From RPRB01 sp035501615 (GTDB lineage: Bacteria; Myxococcota; Myxococcia; Myxococcales; Myxococcaceae), in assembly GCA_035501615.1 (NCBI GenBank), contig DATJVY010000152.1, forward strand, positions 1 to 64,000: 64,000 nucleotides of DNA, written 5' to 3'. Numbering within the stretch: the first letter of the stretch is position 1; each line of letters opens with the position of its first letter. The translations under genes and the position numbers were made by a program. Below the pieces are notes generated by a model. That model searched no databases. It was not told the origin of the DNA and worked only from the letters and a program-made list of their open reading frames with translations. Below, in pieces: positions 55,807 to 64,000 of the stretch.

Positions 55807-56836
55807 CCCGGACGAAGGCGGTGAAGCGCCCGCGGACCGCGAGTCGTCCGTGCTGGTTCATCGAGTCGGTGCGGATGACGAACAGCTCGTTCGCTCCTCG
55901 GCGGGAGTGGGAATCCAGCGTGCCGACCGTCTCCAGCACGTCGCCCGGGCGAAGCACCTCGCGAAACTCGAACTCCTGCTCCCCGTGCAGGACGCGGAAG
56001 ACGTCCACCTCCATCGCCGGGTCGAGCAGCGCCGCCTGGGCCGGCGCGATGGAGAACAGCACCGCGAACATCGGGAAGGCGATGATCGATCCCCAGGAGG
56101 ACCGGGCGGCCGCGATCTCGTCGTGGAGCACGGGGTGGAGATCCTCGGGCAGGCCGGTCGAGGCGTAGGAGGGAACGCCACCGGAGATGGCGACCGCGTA
56201 CTCGCGCATCTTCTCCGCCCCCACCACGTACCGGAACGGGCCCCAGGTCCGGCCCATCGCCGTGCGTCCGGGCCCCGCAGCGGGACCGGCCGGGTCCGCA
56301 GGGGATCGCGGCGAGGTCACCAGGCGCGCCTCGTCCAGCAGCTCTGGCCGGGTCATCCGGAGAACCTCGGCCGCCTGCGCGAGCTGGGGCGTCACCTGGG
56401 GGATGCGACCGTCCGCCCAGACCGCGCGCTCCACCTCGCCACCCACCCCCCGCGCGCGTCCCTCCAGCTGGACGTTCTTCAGCACCTCGTCCCCGGCCTG
56501 GTTCCGCGCCACCACGCCCGCCCGCACGACACCGGCCGCGGCCTCGGTCACCGTTCCCTCGAAGCGAACGGTGTCCTCCGGGCGCACCGGCTTGCTGAAC
56601 CGCGCCTTCACCCCGGTCACCAGCCCCGGGTCCCCGAGGAAGCGCGCGAAAGCGTCCGTCGCCCAGGCGAGCGTGCACAGCCCCTGGAGGATGACGCCCC
56701 CGAGCCCCGCGGCCTGCCCCACCTCGGGGTCGATGTGGATGGGATTGAAGTCGCCGCTCGCCCCCGCGTAGTAGAGCGAACGGTAGCGGTCGCACTCGCG
56801 GACGAGCGTGAAGGTCTGTCCCGCAGCGATGCTCAC
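55802..56836 (-). CDS. MaoC-like (R)-enoyl-CoA hydratase, two hotdog domains in reversed order
   Basis: The 344-residue product has two hotdog halves. The first (about residues 1-140) carries the hydratase-2 catalytic motif YYAGASGDFNPIHIDPEVG, with Asp and His. The second (about 175-340) resembles the non-catalytic MaoC_dehydrat_N domain (YVVGAEKMREYAVAISGG, then PMFAVLFSIAPAQ). In most fused proteins the non-catalytic half comes first, so the order here is reversed. It should hydrate a 2-enoyl-CoA or ACP, fitting the adjacent SDR. The GTG start overlaps the SDR stop. Confidence 0.84.
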   Translation of the reverse strand: MSIAAGQTFTLVRECDRYRSLYYAGASGDFNPIHIDPEVGQAAGLGGVILQGLCTLAWATDAFARFLGDPGLVTGVKARFSKPVRPEDTVRFEGTVTEAAAGVVRAGVVARNQAGDEVLKNVQLEGRARGVGGEVERAVWADGRIPQVTPQLAQAAEVLRMTRPELLDEARLVTSPRSPADPAGPAAGPGRTAMGRTWGPFRYVVGAEKMREYAVAISGGVPSYASTGLPEDLHPVLHDEIAAARSSWGSIIAFPMFAVLFSIAPAQAALLDPAMEVDVFRVLHGEQEFEFREVLRPGDVLETVGTLDSHSRRGANELFVIRTDSMNQHGRLAVRGRFTAFVRG

Positions 56837-57951
56837 GCGTTCGCCGTCTCGTCCAGCGGGTCCTCCACCAGCGTCTCTGCCTCGGCCGCCTGCCGGCGCG
56901 CGTAGTCCTCGCGCACGTAGGCGATGAGCGTGTCCAGGTAGGTGGACAGCCGCGGGCAGCGGATGCCGGTGCCCTCCAGCAGCTCGAGGGTGTTGCTGCT
57001 GGTGAACCAGGCCAGCTGGTTGATGTACCCGAGCGCCGCGCGCTGCGGCCGCGTCACCCGCTCGAGCAGCGGAAGACGGAGCACGGCCTCGGCGGCGCGG
57101 GCGGGGAAGGTGAGCTTCGGGAGGCGGCGGTTGGCGCGCTCGGCGATGAGCTCGTAGACCCGCGCGACGCTCATCGGGTTCGGGTCGACGAGGTGGAAGG
57201 TCTTCCCCCGCGCTCGAGGGTCGGCCGCCAGATGGACCGCCGCGCGGACCACGAAGTCCACCGGCACCACGTTGAGGGGCGCGATGCCGTTGCCGGGGAG
57301 CGGGAGTGGAACCACCAGCGGGCTCGCGACCAGGAGGATGCCCAGCGCGTAGGGGCCCTCGAAGCGGTCGATCTCCCCGGTCCGCGAGTCGCCCACCACC
57401 GTGGAGGGGCGCACGATGGTGACCGGGAGCGACTCGCCAGCTCGGACCATCGCCTTCTCGGCGTGGAACTTGGTCTCCTCCCAGCCGTTGCGGAACTCCT
57501 GCCCACGGTCGAGCTCGTCCTCGGCGATGACGCCCTCGCGCACTCCTGCCACGTGACAGGTGCTGAAGTGCACCAGCCGCTCCAGCCGGCGGCACTCCCG
57601 GGCCAGGTCTACGACGTTGCGGGTCCCGTCCACGTTGGTCCGCCAGGCGACCTCGCGCGAGACGGTGAGCTGGTTCAGCGCCGCGAGGTGGAATACCCGG
57701 GTGACGCTGCTCGCCACCCGCTCCACCTCCTCGCCCGACAGCCCGAGGTGGAGGTCGGTCACGTCGCCGGCCAGCACCTCGAGCGGGGTGCCATTCAGCC
57801 GGGAGGCGATGGCCTTCGCCTCCTCGACCAGCCGCGGCTGCACCAGGGCGAAGATGCGCCCCTTCCCCTCGTGGGCGAGGTGCTCCACCAGCCGCTTGGC
57901 GATGAAGCCCGGATAGCCGGTGACCAGCGTGGCGCCTTGGTTGGTGGTCAT
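56833..57951 (-). CDS. Extended SDR, NAD(P)-binding (thioester-reductase/epimerase type)
   Basis: The 372-residue product begins with a Rossmann motif TLVTGYPGFIAKRLVEHLA, has an NNAG-equivalent region (FHLAALNQLTV), a Ser/Thr in VHFSTCHVAG and a catalytic-site segment that reads WEETKFHAEKA, where the usual YxxxK Tyr is Trp. It has the length of fatty acyl-CoA or thioester reductase SDR domains. Loss of Tyr would impair classic SDR chemistry unless Ser or another residue substitutes. GGAG lies 6 bases before the ATG. Coupled to the MaoC gene, it suggests acyl-chain modification. Confidence 0.82.
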   Translation of the reverse strand: MTTNQGATLVTGYPGFIAKRLVEHLAHEGKGRIFALVQPRLVEEAKAIASRLNGTPLEVLAGDVTDLHLGLSGEEVERVASSVTRVFHLAALNQLTVSREVAWRTNVDGTRNVVDLARECRRLERLVHFSTCHVAGVREGVIAEDELDRGQEFRNGWEETKFHAEKAMVRAGESLPVTIVRPSTVVGDSRTGEIDRFEGPYALGILLVASPLVVPLPLPGNGIAPLNVVPVDFVVRAAVHLAADPRARGKTFHLVDPNPMSVARVYELIAERANRRLPKLTFPARAAEAVLRLPLLERVTRPQRAALGYINQLAWFTSSNTLELLEGTGIRCPRLSTYLDTLIAYVREDYARRQAAEAETLVEDPLDETANA

Positions 57952-57976
57952 GGGGGCTCCGCCCGGGCCGGGCACC

Positions 57977-58573
57977 TTAGCCGCTCCCGCGGATCTGCTC
58001 CCAGATCCACCGGACCTGGGCCCGCGTTTCTTCCAGGGGGCCGCCGTTGTCCACCACCCAGGTGGCGTGCGCCCGCTTCTCGGCCAGGGGCATCTGCGCC
58101 GCCAGCCGTGCCGAGATGGCCGCCTCGTCCAGGCCGTCGCGGGCGGCGAGCCGTGCCCGCTGGGCCGCCTCGGGCGCCGAGACGAGGATCACCCCGTCCA
58201 GTCCCCGGTCCAGCCCGTTCTCGATGAGCAGCGCCGCGTCGTACAGCACCACCCGCACCCCGGCGCGGGCCAGGGCCTCCGTCCTCCGCGCGACCTCCTG
58301 GCGAATCCGCGGATGGAGGATGGCCTCCAGCGCCCTCCGCTCCTCTGCGTCGGCGAAGACCCGCGTGCCGAGCGCGGCCCGGTCCAGCCGCCCGCTGGCG
58401 TCGACGACGCCGGGGAAGCGCCGGGCCACCTCCTCCAGGCCCGGTGTCCCCGGGGCGACCACGTCCCGGGCCACGGCGTCGGCGTCGATGACGTCCGCCC
58501 CGAGGTCGCGGAACATCGCGCTCACGGTGCTCTTGCCCGAGGCGATGCCGCCGGTGAGCCCCACCACCCGCAT
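57977..58573 (-). CDS. coaE: Dephospho-CoA kinase
   Basis: The 198-residue kinase has the P-loop VGLTGGIASGKSTVSAM, the DADAVARDV and LYDAALLIENG blocks of CoaE, and a C-terminal VVDNGGPLEET. It phosphorylates dephospho-CoA in the last step of CoA synthesis. Its ATG overlaps the stop of the upstream exported-protein gene by one base (TGATG). Confidence 0.94.
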   Translation of the reverse strand: MRVVGLTGGIASGKSTVSAMFRDLGADVIDADAVARDVVAPGTPGLEEVARRFPGVVDASGRLDRAALGTRVFADAEERRALEAILHPRIRQEVARRTEALARAGVRVVLYDAALLIENGLDRGLDGVILVSAPEAAQRARLAARDGLDEAAISARLAAQMPLAEKRAHATWVVDNGGPLEETRAQVRWIWEQIRGSG

Positions 58574-59124
58574 CAGCGCGAGGGGGTGGGTGGCGCCGGC
58601 GTGGGGGCGGTCGCCGGCGGGGGAGCGGGGAGCGGGCGGGGAGCGGGGAGCGGGCGGGGAGCGGTGTACACGAAGGACTGCACCCGGTCCTCCGAGTCGT
58701 CGAAGAACACCGCCAGACCCAGCCGGGCGTAGACGTAGTAGGTGCGGAAGTCGTCGGTGAGCTTCTTCTGGAAGCAGGCCGCCGGCTGGGCGTTGCCCTT
58801 CGGGCAGGCCGGGCCGAAGGTCGCCTCGACCGTGTCGTGGTCGATGACCGCGGAGGGGAAGACGTCGATGCGCTCCACCACCGAGCTGGGTGGGTCCACC
58901 CGGAACTGTGCCTGGGAGGTCCCCTTCATCGCCGGTGAGTCGAGGTAGGCCAGCACCTCCTTGCCGGAGACGGTGACCGTCTTGGAGGGCGGGCCGAACC
59001 GCTTCAGCACGTCGTCGCGCCGGGAGACGCCGGGCTCGATGCCGTTCCAGGGCTTGGCCGCGGCGACCGCCGAGCCGAGGAGGACTGCCAGGACCGCGAG
59101 GCGCCTCGGGGCGAAGGAGCTCAT
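58573..59124 (-). CDS. Exported BamE/SmpA-like protein
   Basis: The 183-residue product has a signal peptide (LAVLAVLLGSAVAAAKP) and a domain beginning WNGIEPGVSRRDDVLKRFGPP that resembles the BamE/SmpA fold (G-x-S/T then V-x-x-x-G-x-P). It lacks a lipobox. The C-terminal tail is Pro/Ala-rich (PRPLPAPRPLPAPPP) and encoded by a G/C-rich tandem repeat at about 58624-58665. Function unknown; an envelope protein is inferred. Confidence 0.65.
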   Translation of the reverse strand: MSSFAPRRLAVLAVLLGSAVAAAKPWNGIEPGVSRRDDVLKRFGPPSKTVTVSGKEVLAYLDSPAMKGTSQAQFRVDPPSSVVERIDVFPSAVIDHDTVEATFGPACPKGNAQPAACFQKKLTDDFRTYYVYARLGLAVFFDDSEDRVQSFVYTAPRPLPAPRPLPAPPPATAPTPAPPTPSR

Positions 59125-59195
59125 GGAGGGGCCCTCCAGCTCTAGCATGGCTTGCCAGGGGGACGGTGAGGTCTGGTATCTGCCGGGGCTGCTCG

Positions 59196-59681
59196 ATGAA
59201 CCTCCCTCGTGCAACCCGCTGGGCGCTCGCGCTGGCCGTGCTCTCCTCCGCGGTGGCGGCCGGAGCCGACTTCCTCGGCCCCGAGAGCTGCAAGGGCTGC
59301 CACCCCGACGCCTACGCGGCCTGGAGGGCCTCCAAGCATGCCCGCTCGATGGAGTCGCTCGGGCCCGACCAGCAGAAGGACGCACGCTGCACCACCTGCC
59401 ATGCCCCGAACCTGACCGACCAGGGCATGGCCGGCATCGGCTGCGAGACCTGCCACGGCGGCGGCCAGTACTACGCGCCGGCCTACGTGATGAAGGACCC
59501 CGAGCTGGCGCGCCTGGTGGGCCTCCAGGACCCCTCGGAGAGGTCGTGCCGGAGCTGCCACGAGCCGAGCTCGCCCTCGCTCCGCCCCTTCCAGTTCGCC
59601 GAGAAGCTCAAGGCCATGGACCACTGGACCGCCGAGCGGCACAAGCGCGGCCCCCCGACGCCCCCCCGCGCCGAGCGGTGA
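59196..59681 (+). CDS. Tetraheme c-type cytochrome (cytochrome c554-like)
   Basis: The 161-residue product has a signal peptide (RWALALAVLSSAVAAGAD) and four CxxCH heme sites: CKGCH, CTTCH, CETCH and CRSCH. The family resembles cytochrome c554/multiheme oxidoreductase modules in the periplasm that carry electrons. Some His residues (SKHARSM; MDHWTAERHKRG) could be distal ligands. The ATG start is set at MNLPRAT. EngB overlaps its stop (GTGA). Confidence 0.85.
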   Translation: MNLPRATRWALALAVLSSAVAAGADFLGPESCKGCHPDAYAAWRASKHARSMESLGPDQQKDARCTTCHAPNLTDQGMAGIGCETCHGGGQYYAPAYVMKDPELARLVGLQDPSERSCRSCHEPSSPSLRPFQFAEKLKAMDHWTAERHKRGPPTPPRAER

Positions 59682-60283
59682 TCCGGGTCCTCGAGGCGCG
59701 CTTCCTCACCACCGCGGTGGAGGAGGCCGGCTGGCCCGCGGGAGACATCCCGGAGATCGCCTTCGTCGGGCGGAGCAACGTCGGCAAGTCGTCGATGATC
59801 AACGCCCTCACCGGACGGCGGAAGCTCGTCCGCGTCTCGGGAACGCCGGGCCGGACCCGGACCCTCAACTTCTTCGAGGTGGAACTCGAGCGCGACCGCG
59901 CCCGCCGGACGGTGCGCCTCGCGGACCTGCCAGGCTATGGCTTCGCGAAGGTGTCGAAGGAAGAACGTTCGGGGTGGGAGCGGATGATCACCACCTACCT
60001 GCGGCAGCGGTTGCCGCTGAGGGGCGTGGTCGCCATCGTCGACGCCGAGGTGGGTGCCACCGAGGACGACGTCCGCACACTGGCCTACCTCACCGCCGCG
60101 GGCCGGCGGGTGCTGGTCGCCGCGACCAAGCTGGACCGGCTCGGGAAGTCGCACCGGAAGCCGCGCCTCGCTGCAACGGCGGAGCGCCTGTCGGTCCCGC
60201 GTGACACGGTGGTGGGTTTCTCGGCAACGGAAAAGCTGGGCGTGCCTGAAGTCTGGGAGGCCCTCTGGATGGCGACCTCCTGA
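59678..60283 (+). CDS. engB: Ribosome-biogenesis GTP-binding protein EngB (YsxC/YihA)
   Basis: The 201-residue GTPase has G1 (FVGRSNVGKSS), G3 (LADLPGYGFAK) and G4 (ATKLDRLGK), and the FLTTAVEE start typical of the family. It assists 50S assembly. The GTG start overlaps the cytochrome stop. A hairpin with a bulged A follows the stop. Confidence 0.93.
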   Translation: MIRVLEARFLTTAVEEAGWPAGDIPEIAFVGRSNVGKSSMINALTGRRKLVRVSGTPGRTRTLNFFEVELERDRARRTVRLADLPGYGFAKVSKEERSGWERMITTYLRQRLPLRGVVAIVDAEVGATEDDVRTLAYLTAAGRRVLVAATKLDRLGKSHRKPRLAATAERLSVPRDTVVGFSATEKLGVPEVWEALWMATS

Positions 60284-60315
60284 GGCCCCCCGAGTGTTGA
60301 CCGACCGGGGAGGCC
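60284..60315. terminator. Hairpin after engB
   Basis: GGCC-CCCCG (60284-60292) pairs with CGGGG-A-GGCC (60306-60315), leaving one bulged A and a 13-base loop, directly after the engB stop. No T-run. Confidence 0.4.
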
Positions 60316-60382
60316 CACCGATGATTCCCTCCTTGATGGCCCACCGTGTGTCCACCGGCGCACCGGGCCCGAGCCACACCGC

Positions 60383-62401
60383 GTGAAGACACCGTCGATG
60401 ACCCGCCGGGCGTTGCCCTTCCTGATGGTCGCCGCCGCGATCACCGCAGTGTCCGGCTGCACCTGCAACGGGGACGTCTCCATCTTCCCGCGGGTCGGCT
60501 CGAACCCGGGCGGCGGTGGAGACGGGGGCAACGTCATCGGAGGCGGCGACGCCGGGCCAGACGGCGGCCAGTCCATCACCGACCCCTGCCAGATCATCGT
60601 CTGCCCACCCACGGTGGACGGCGGCTTCAGCGGCACCATCGACTTCCCGCCGGACGGGGGCTTCAACCTCGACGGGGGCGTCGGGACGAGCGGCGACGGC
60701 GTGACGGTCGACCCGATGGGTCGGATCACCCTCAACAGCCAGGACGTCCAGATCAACTACGCGTGGATCGCCAACTGGAAGATGGGGACCGTCTCCAAGT
60801 ACGACACCAAGAACCTGCTCCCCGACGGCGGCATCCACGAGGTGGGCCGGTACATCAGCGTCTTCCCGCTCGACGGTCTCGGCCGGACCAACCACAGCTC
60901 CGCGGCGAGCGTCTACAACCCCAGCCGGACTGCCATCGACATCAACGGCGACATGTGGGTCGCCAACTTCGCCGCGAACACCGGCCAGTACTTCAGCGTC
61001 ACCAAGGTGGCGGGCAGCCTCTTCAACTGCATCGACCGCAACGGCAACGGGAAGATCGACACCAGCTTCGACGACCCGAACAATCCTGCACCGGGTGCTG
61101 TGTACGGCGTGATCGACCCGAACGAGTACCTCAACCCGAGCGACCCGACCAACCCGCTCCTCTACGACGAGTGCGTGCTCTTCACCCAGGAATTGGGGAA
61201 CATCAACCCCAACAACGCCTTCGGCGAGGGCTCGATCTCCATTGCCGCCGCGCCCGAGGGCGGGCCGGGCGACGTGTGGGTCGGGACGTGGATCGACCGG
61301 CGCATGTGGCGGCTCGATCCGTTCACCGGCGTGCCCAAGCCCATCCCCCCGGGGACCAATGTCGGCTCGCTGCCCGACGGCGGCGGCTCCTACATCGGCG
61401 TCCCGCAGATCGAGCCCTACGGCTCGGCTGTGGACCGCAAGAACCGGCTCTGGGTCGTCGACCGCGTGAGGAACAACCTCGTGGTGATCGACGCGAACAC
61501 CCAGGCCCTGCTCTCGGGGTTCATCACTCCGCCCTCGGGCTTCTCGCCGCGTACGGGCTACGGCATTGCCGTCGACCAGCTGGGGCGGGTGTGGATTCCC
61601 GGCTGGGGCTCGGGGCCCAATGTCAGCCAGTACGATCCGGGGACAGGTCCCATCGATGCCGGAACCTGGACCCGGTTCAGCTTCCCGACCCTGACCTCGC
61701 CGCAGGGAACCACCATCGCCTCGCCGCGCGGGATCACCGTGGACGACCAGGGGATCGTCTGGGTCGACTCGGATCAGCGGAGCGGCACCAGCACCGGGTC
61801 GGCGGCGCTGGCCTGGGGCTTCGACGGCACCGACGGCGGCGTGTACCTGTTCAACCCGCCCAGCGGCACGCCCACCGGCCTCATCGACGCCACCTCCACC
61901 TGGAGCAAGACCAGCATCGGCATCGGCCTGGACCAGGACAAGAATCTCTGGGTCAACAATCAGAGCGGCAACGTGATGCGCATCGACCGGAACACCGGCG
62001 GCGTCACCACCTCGCCCAACCAGGCCGGCGCGCTCTACACGTACTCGGACTTCACCGGGTACCAGCTGCGGCACATCACGCTGAGCCAGGGCAGCTTCAC
62101 CCAGACCGTGGCCGGCTGCTCGCGCTACGCCGAGTGGGACACGGTGATCTGGGATGCCATCACCCCGCCCAACACCTCGGTGGTGCTCTTCGTCCGTGGC
62201 TCGAACAACACCGACTTCACCGTCTCCCAGCAGTACGGGCCGTTCACGACCTCGCCCGCGAACCTCCAGGCGGCCCCCGGCCCGGTGCCGCAGTTCAAGT
62301 ACCTCCAGCTCCAGTTCCTCCTCACCTCCAAGGACGGGACGAGCCAGCCGTACCTCCTGGACTTCAACGTCAGCTCCAAGTGCCTGACGCCGCTCCAGTA
62401 G
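60383..62401 (+). CDS. Large lipoprotein with Vgb-like beta-propeller
   Basis: The 672-residue product has a lipoprotein signal ending TAVSGC, followed by a Gly/Asp-rich linker (GGGDAGPDGGQ; PDGGFNLDGG) characteristic of myxobacterial surface lipoproteins. The rest contains streptogramin-lyase/Vgb-like blades (GDMWVANFAA, DVWVGTWIDRRMWRLD, LWVVDRVRNNLVVID, GRVWIPGWGSG, NLWVNNQSG) and one calcium-binding type loop (DRNGNGKIDT). It is probably anchored at the outer membrane and may bind protein or carbohydrate. The GTG start could instead be the ATG at 60398. Confidence 0.75.
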   Translation: MKTPSMTRRALPFLMVAAAITAVSGCTCNGDVSIFPRVGSNPGGGGDGGNVIGGGDAGPDGGQSITDPCQIIVCPPTVDGGFSGTIDFPPDGGFNLDGGVGTSGDGVTVDPMGRITLNSQDVQINYAWIANWKMGTVSKYDTKNLLPDGGIHEVGRYISVFPLDGLGRTNHSSAASVYNPSRTAIDINGDMWVANFAANTGQYFSVTKVAGSLFNCIDRNGNGKIDTSFDDPNNPAPGAVYGVIDPNEYLNPSDPTNPLLYDECVLFTQELGNINPNNAFGEGSISIAAAPEGGPGDVWVGTWIDRRMWRLDPFTGVPKPIPPGTNVGSLPDGGGSYIGVPQIEPYGSAVDRKNRLWVVDRVRNNLVVIDANTQALLSGFITPPSGFSPRTGYGIAVDQLGRVWIPGWGSGPNVSQYDPGTGPIDAGTWTRFSFPTLTSPQGTTIASPRGITVDDQGIVWVDSDQRSGTSTGSAALAWGFDGTDGGVYLFNPPSGTPTGLIDATSTWSKTSIGIGLDQDKNLWVNNQSGNVMRIDRNTGGVTTSPNQAGALYTYSDFTGYQLRHITLSQGSFTQTVAGCSRYAEWDTVIWDAITPPNTSVVLFVRGSNNTDFTVSQQYGPFTTSPANLQAAPGPVPQFKYLQLQFLLTSKDGTSQPYLLDFNVSSKCLTPLQ

Positions 62402-62484
62402 TGCCGCGACGGAGGGGGTAGACCGCCCTGGCGGGCGATGGCAGTTGCACGGCCGCGCCCGGCCGTGCGAGGCAGGCGCCCAGC

Positions 62485-64000
62485 GTGGCGACCGGCGGAA
62501 ACGGACGGGACGTGGCCTCCGAGCGAGGCCAGGCGCTCCAGCGCATCGCGGCGCTCCCGGCCCGCGAGCGACTCGACGCGCTGCTGTCCGCGCGCGACGC
62601 CGGGGCCCTCGTCCGGGCGATGGCCCCCGAGCAGCTCTACGCCACGGTGGCCGAGGTGGGGCTCGCCGACGCGACCGAGCTGGTGCAGCTGGCCTCGCCC
62701 GAGCAGTTCCAGTCCATGGTGGACCTGGGCGCCTGGAAGGGGGACACGCTCGAGCCCCACCGGTTGCTGGAATGGATCCGCGCGGCGCGCGGCGACCTGC
62801 CCGGGGAGCTCCTCGGAAAGGTGCACGGCATCGACCTCGAGCTCCTCGAGGCGATGCTCCGGGCCCTCACCACGGTCCACGACCTGGAAGAGAACCCCGA
62901 TCCGGAGGTGGAGGGTCCGACTCTGGACTCGGCCGACGGGCGCTACCGCGTCGAGCTGAGGCTCGAGGGGCCGGAGCAGGCGGCGCTCCGGGCGCTCCTC
63001 CTGGACCTGATGGCCGAGGACCCGCTCGGCTTCAGCCGCCTCCTGGAGGCGGTGCGGTGGGAGGTCCCGAGCGAGCTCGAGGAGGCGGCGCTCCGCTTCC
63101 GCGGGGCACGGCTGGCCGACCTGGGCTTCCCCGACCGAGAGTCCGCGGCCGGCCTCTACGCGGCGGTGCGGCTTCCCGAGGCCTCGCCGGCGAGCCCCTC
63201 GGCGCAGCTCGCTCCCCGGGCCGGGCGCCGGGTGGACTTCGTCCAGGCAGCGATCGAGAGACTGGATCCGGTGGAGGCCGAGAACGTCCTCGACGAGCTC
63301 CGCGGCGTCTTCAACGCGGCGTTGATCGCCGACGGCGCCGACCCGGGCGACCTCGACGCGTTCCGCGCCTCGGCCGAGCGAGCACGGGACACGCTGAACC
63401 TCGGGCTCGAGCTGCTCTGCAGTGGCGAGCCGGCGCGGGCTGCGGCGGTGGTCCGCGAGACGCATCTGCGCCAGATCTTCCAGACCGGCTTCTCGCTCGG
63501 GCTCCGGCTGCGGTACCGGGCCGACCGGCTCGCGGCGCGGCCCCTGGCCCGGATGGACGGGCAGTGGATGCTCTGGCCCGAGGAGACCGCCGTCGTGAGC
63601 GCGCTCCGGCGCCCGCGGCCGATGCGCGCGCTGCCGGTCGAGGGAGCCGAGCCGGTGCCGTTCCGGTCGCTGGCGGAGGTCCACGAGGCCGAGGCGGCGC
63701 TCGCGCGCGCCGAGCTGCAGCAGGCGCTGCTCGCGGCGCTCCTCGGCGGGACCGAGGAACGCGCCCGGGCCGCGCTCGACGGTCTCGGCCCGGCCTGGCC
63801 GGCGGGGGGGACCCCGGCGGTCCTCGCCGCGGCCGTGGCCCGTGCACTCCTCGACGGGACGGCCCGCGTCCTTCCCGTGCCGGCCGGACGCACCCAGGAG
63901 CTCGGACGCGCCTTCCTCGTGCCCGGTGCGCCCCCGACCGTCCGCCCCGCGGCCGCCACGCGCGCCGCCGCGGCTCTCCAGGCCGTCGTCCCGGGGGAGG
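62485..64000 (+). CDS. DUF6178 family protein (truncated by the window end)
   Basis: The open frame runs to the end of the window (about 505 residues seen). It is alpha-helical, Ala/Leu-rich, and has the DUF6178-like LVQLASPEQFQSMVDLGAWK, LLEWIRAARGDLP and VDFVQAAIERLDPVEAENV. A GTG at 62485 or 62512 is the start; AGGCAGG lies before the first. Function unknown. The C-terminal end is outside the window. Confidence 0.7.
   Translation, partial: MATGGNGRDVASERGQALQRIAALPARERLDALLSARDAGALVRAMAPEQLYATVAEVGLADATELVQLASPEQFQSMVDLGAWKGDTLEPHRLLEWIRAARGDLPGELLGKVHGIDLELLEAMLRALTTVHDLEENPDPEVEGPTLDSADGRYRVELRLEGPEQAALRALLLDLMAEDPLGFSRLLEAVRWEVPSELEEAALRFRGARLADLGFPDRESAAGLYAAVRLPEASPASPSAQLAPRAGRRVDFVQAAIERLDPVEAENVLDELRGVFNAALIADGADPGDLDAFRASAERARDTLNLGLELLCSGEPARAAAVVRETHLRQIFQTGFSLGLRLRYRADRLAARPLARMDGQWMLWPEETAVVSALRRPRPMRALPVEGAEPVPFRSLAEVHEAEAALARAELQQALLAALLGGTEERARAALDGLGPAWPAGGTPAVLAAAVARALLDGTARVLPVPAGRTQELGRAFLVPGAPPTVRPAAATRAAAALQAVVPGE

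Noticed and set aside
58624..58665. Tandem repeat of GGGGAGCGGGC units
   Set aside because: It is inside a gene and encodes a Pro/Ala tail; simple-sequence slippage explains it.

Overview
The window is about 64 kb of very GC-rich bacterial chromosome, densely packed on both strands, with many GTG starts and many 4-base GTGA stop/start overlaps. The gene content points to a Myxococcota (myxobacterial) chromosome. The indicators are a giant coiled-coil protein with a degenerate receiver domain (FrzS/AglZ type), receiver-PATAN-J-domain-TPR and J-domain-TPR proteins, a Hanks-type kinase, a DUF6178 protein, lipoproteins with Asp/Gly-rich linkers, and a TolQ-TolR-TolR motor set. This placement is inferred from gene families; no rRNA or tRNA is present to confirm it.

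Layout. 0.1-1.3 kb: a divergent degenerate histidine kinase and single-domain response regulator. 1.3-4.2 kb: a lipid/acyl-CoA set (SCP2 sterol carrier, CaiB/AMACR-like racemase, LCAD-type acyl-CoA dehydrogenase) in which two promoter-proximal regions share a 16-bp palindrome. 4.2-9.3 kb: zinc-ribbon and membrane proteins, RlmE, a lipoprotein, TyrRS, a YmdB-type phosphodiesterase and 5-formyl-THF cyclo-ligase. A 6S RNA gene with its own sigma-70 promoter sits just upstream of the cyclo-ligase. 9.7-11.5 kb: TPR protein and Ser/Thr kinase. 11.5-12.9 kb: a REP-associated tyrosine transposase (RAYT) flanked by REP-like palindromes. 12.9-18.0 kb (minus strand): cysteine desulfurase, DHH phosphoesterase, endonuclease IV, a degenerate Fic protein, IlvE. 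18.0-18.7 kb: an unexplained gap. 18.7-24.8 kb: receiver-PATAN protein, GlnE, MoxR ATPase. 25.5-30.1 kb: AglZ-like protein and a glycosyltransferase. 30.2-35.3 kb: DUF4912 protein, GH57 branching enzyme, HtrA protease, YfiH. 35.4-44.7 kb: TPR lipoprotein, LysM protein, DprA, TopA, ExbB/ExbD/ExbD motor, TrmFO. 44.7-51.3 kb: propeller lipoprotein, XerC, HslV, HslU, ArgD. 51.3-55.8 kb: J-domain-TPR protein, DnaK, TPR/proline-rich protein. 55.8-60.3 kb: MaoC dehydratase, SDR, CoaE, exported protein, tetraheme cytochrome, EngB. 60.4-64 kb: a propeller lipoprotein and a truncated DUF6178 gene.

The most distinctive signal is a dispersed repeat family found at seven loci (about 2.9, 6.5, 11.5, 12.8, 25.3, 25.4 and 44.7 kb). 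Each copy has a 19-bp interrupted palindrome, consensus close to CGAGTTCTCTGAGACGTCG. Its left half is often repeated in tandem upstream and its right half in tandem downstream, with arm sequences private to each locus. Two of the loci bracket the RAYT gene in the same orientation as that gene. Two copies have been read into the 3' ends of neighbouring genes (cysteine desulfurase and trmFO). I interpret this as a myxobacterial RAYT/REP system with an unusual arm-amplification behaviour.
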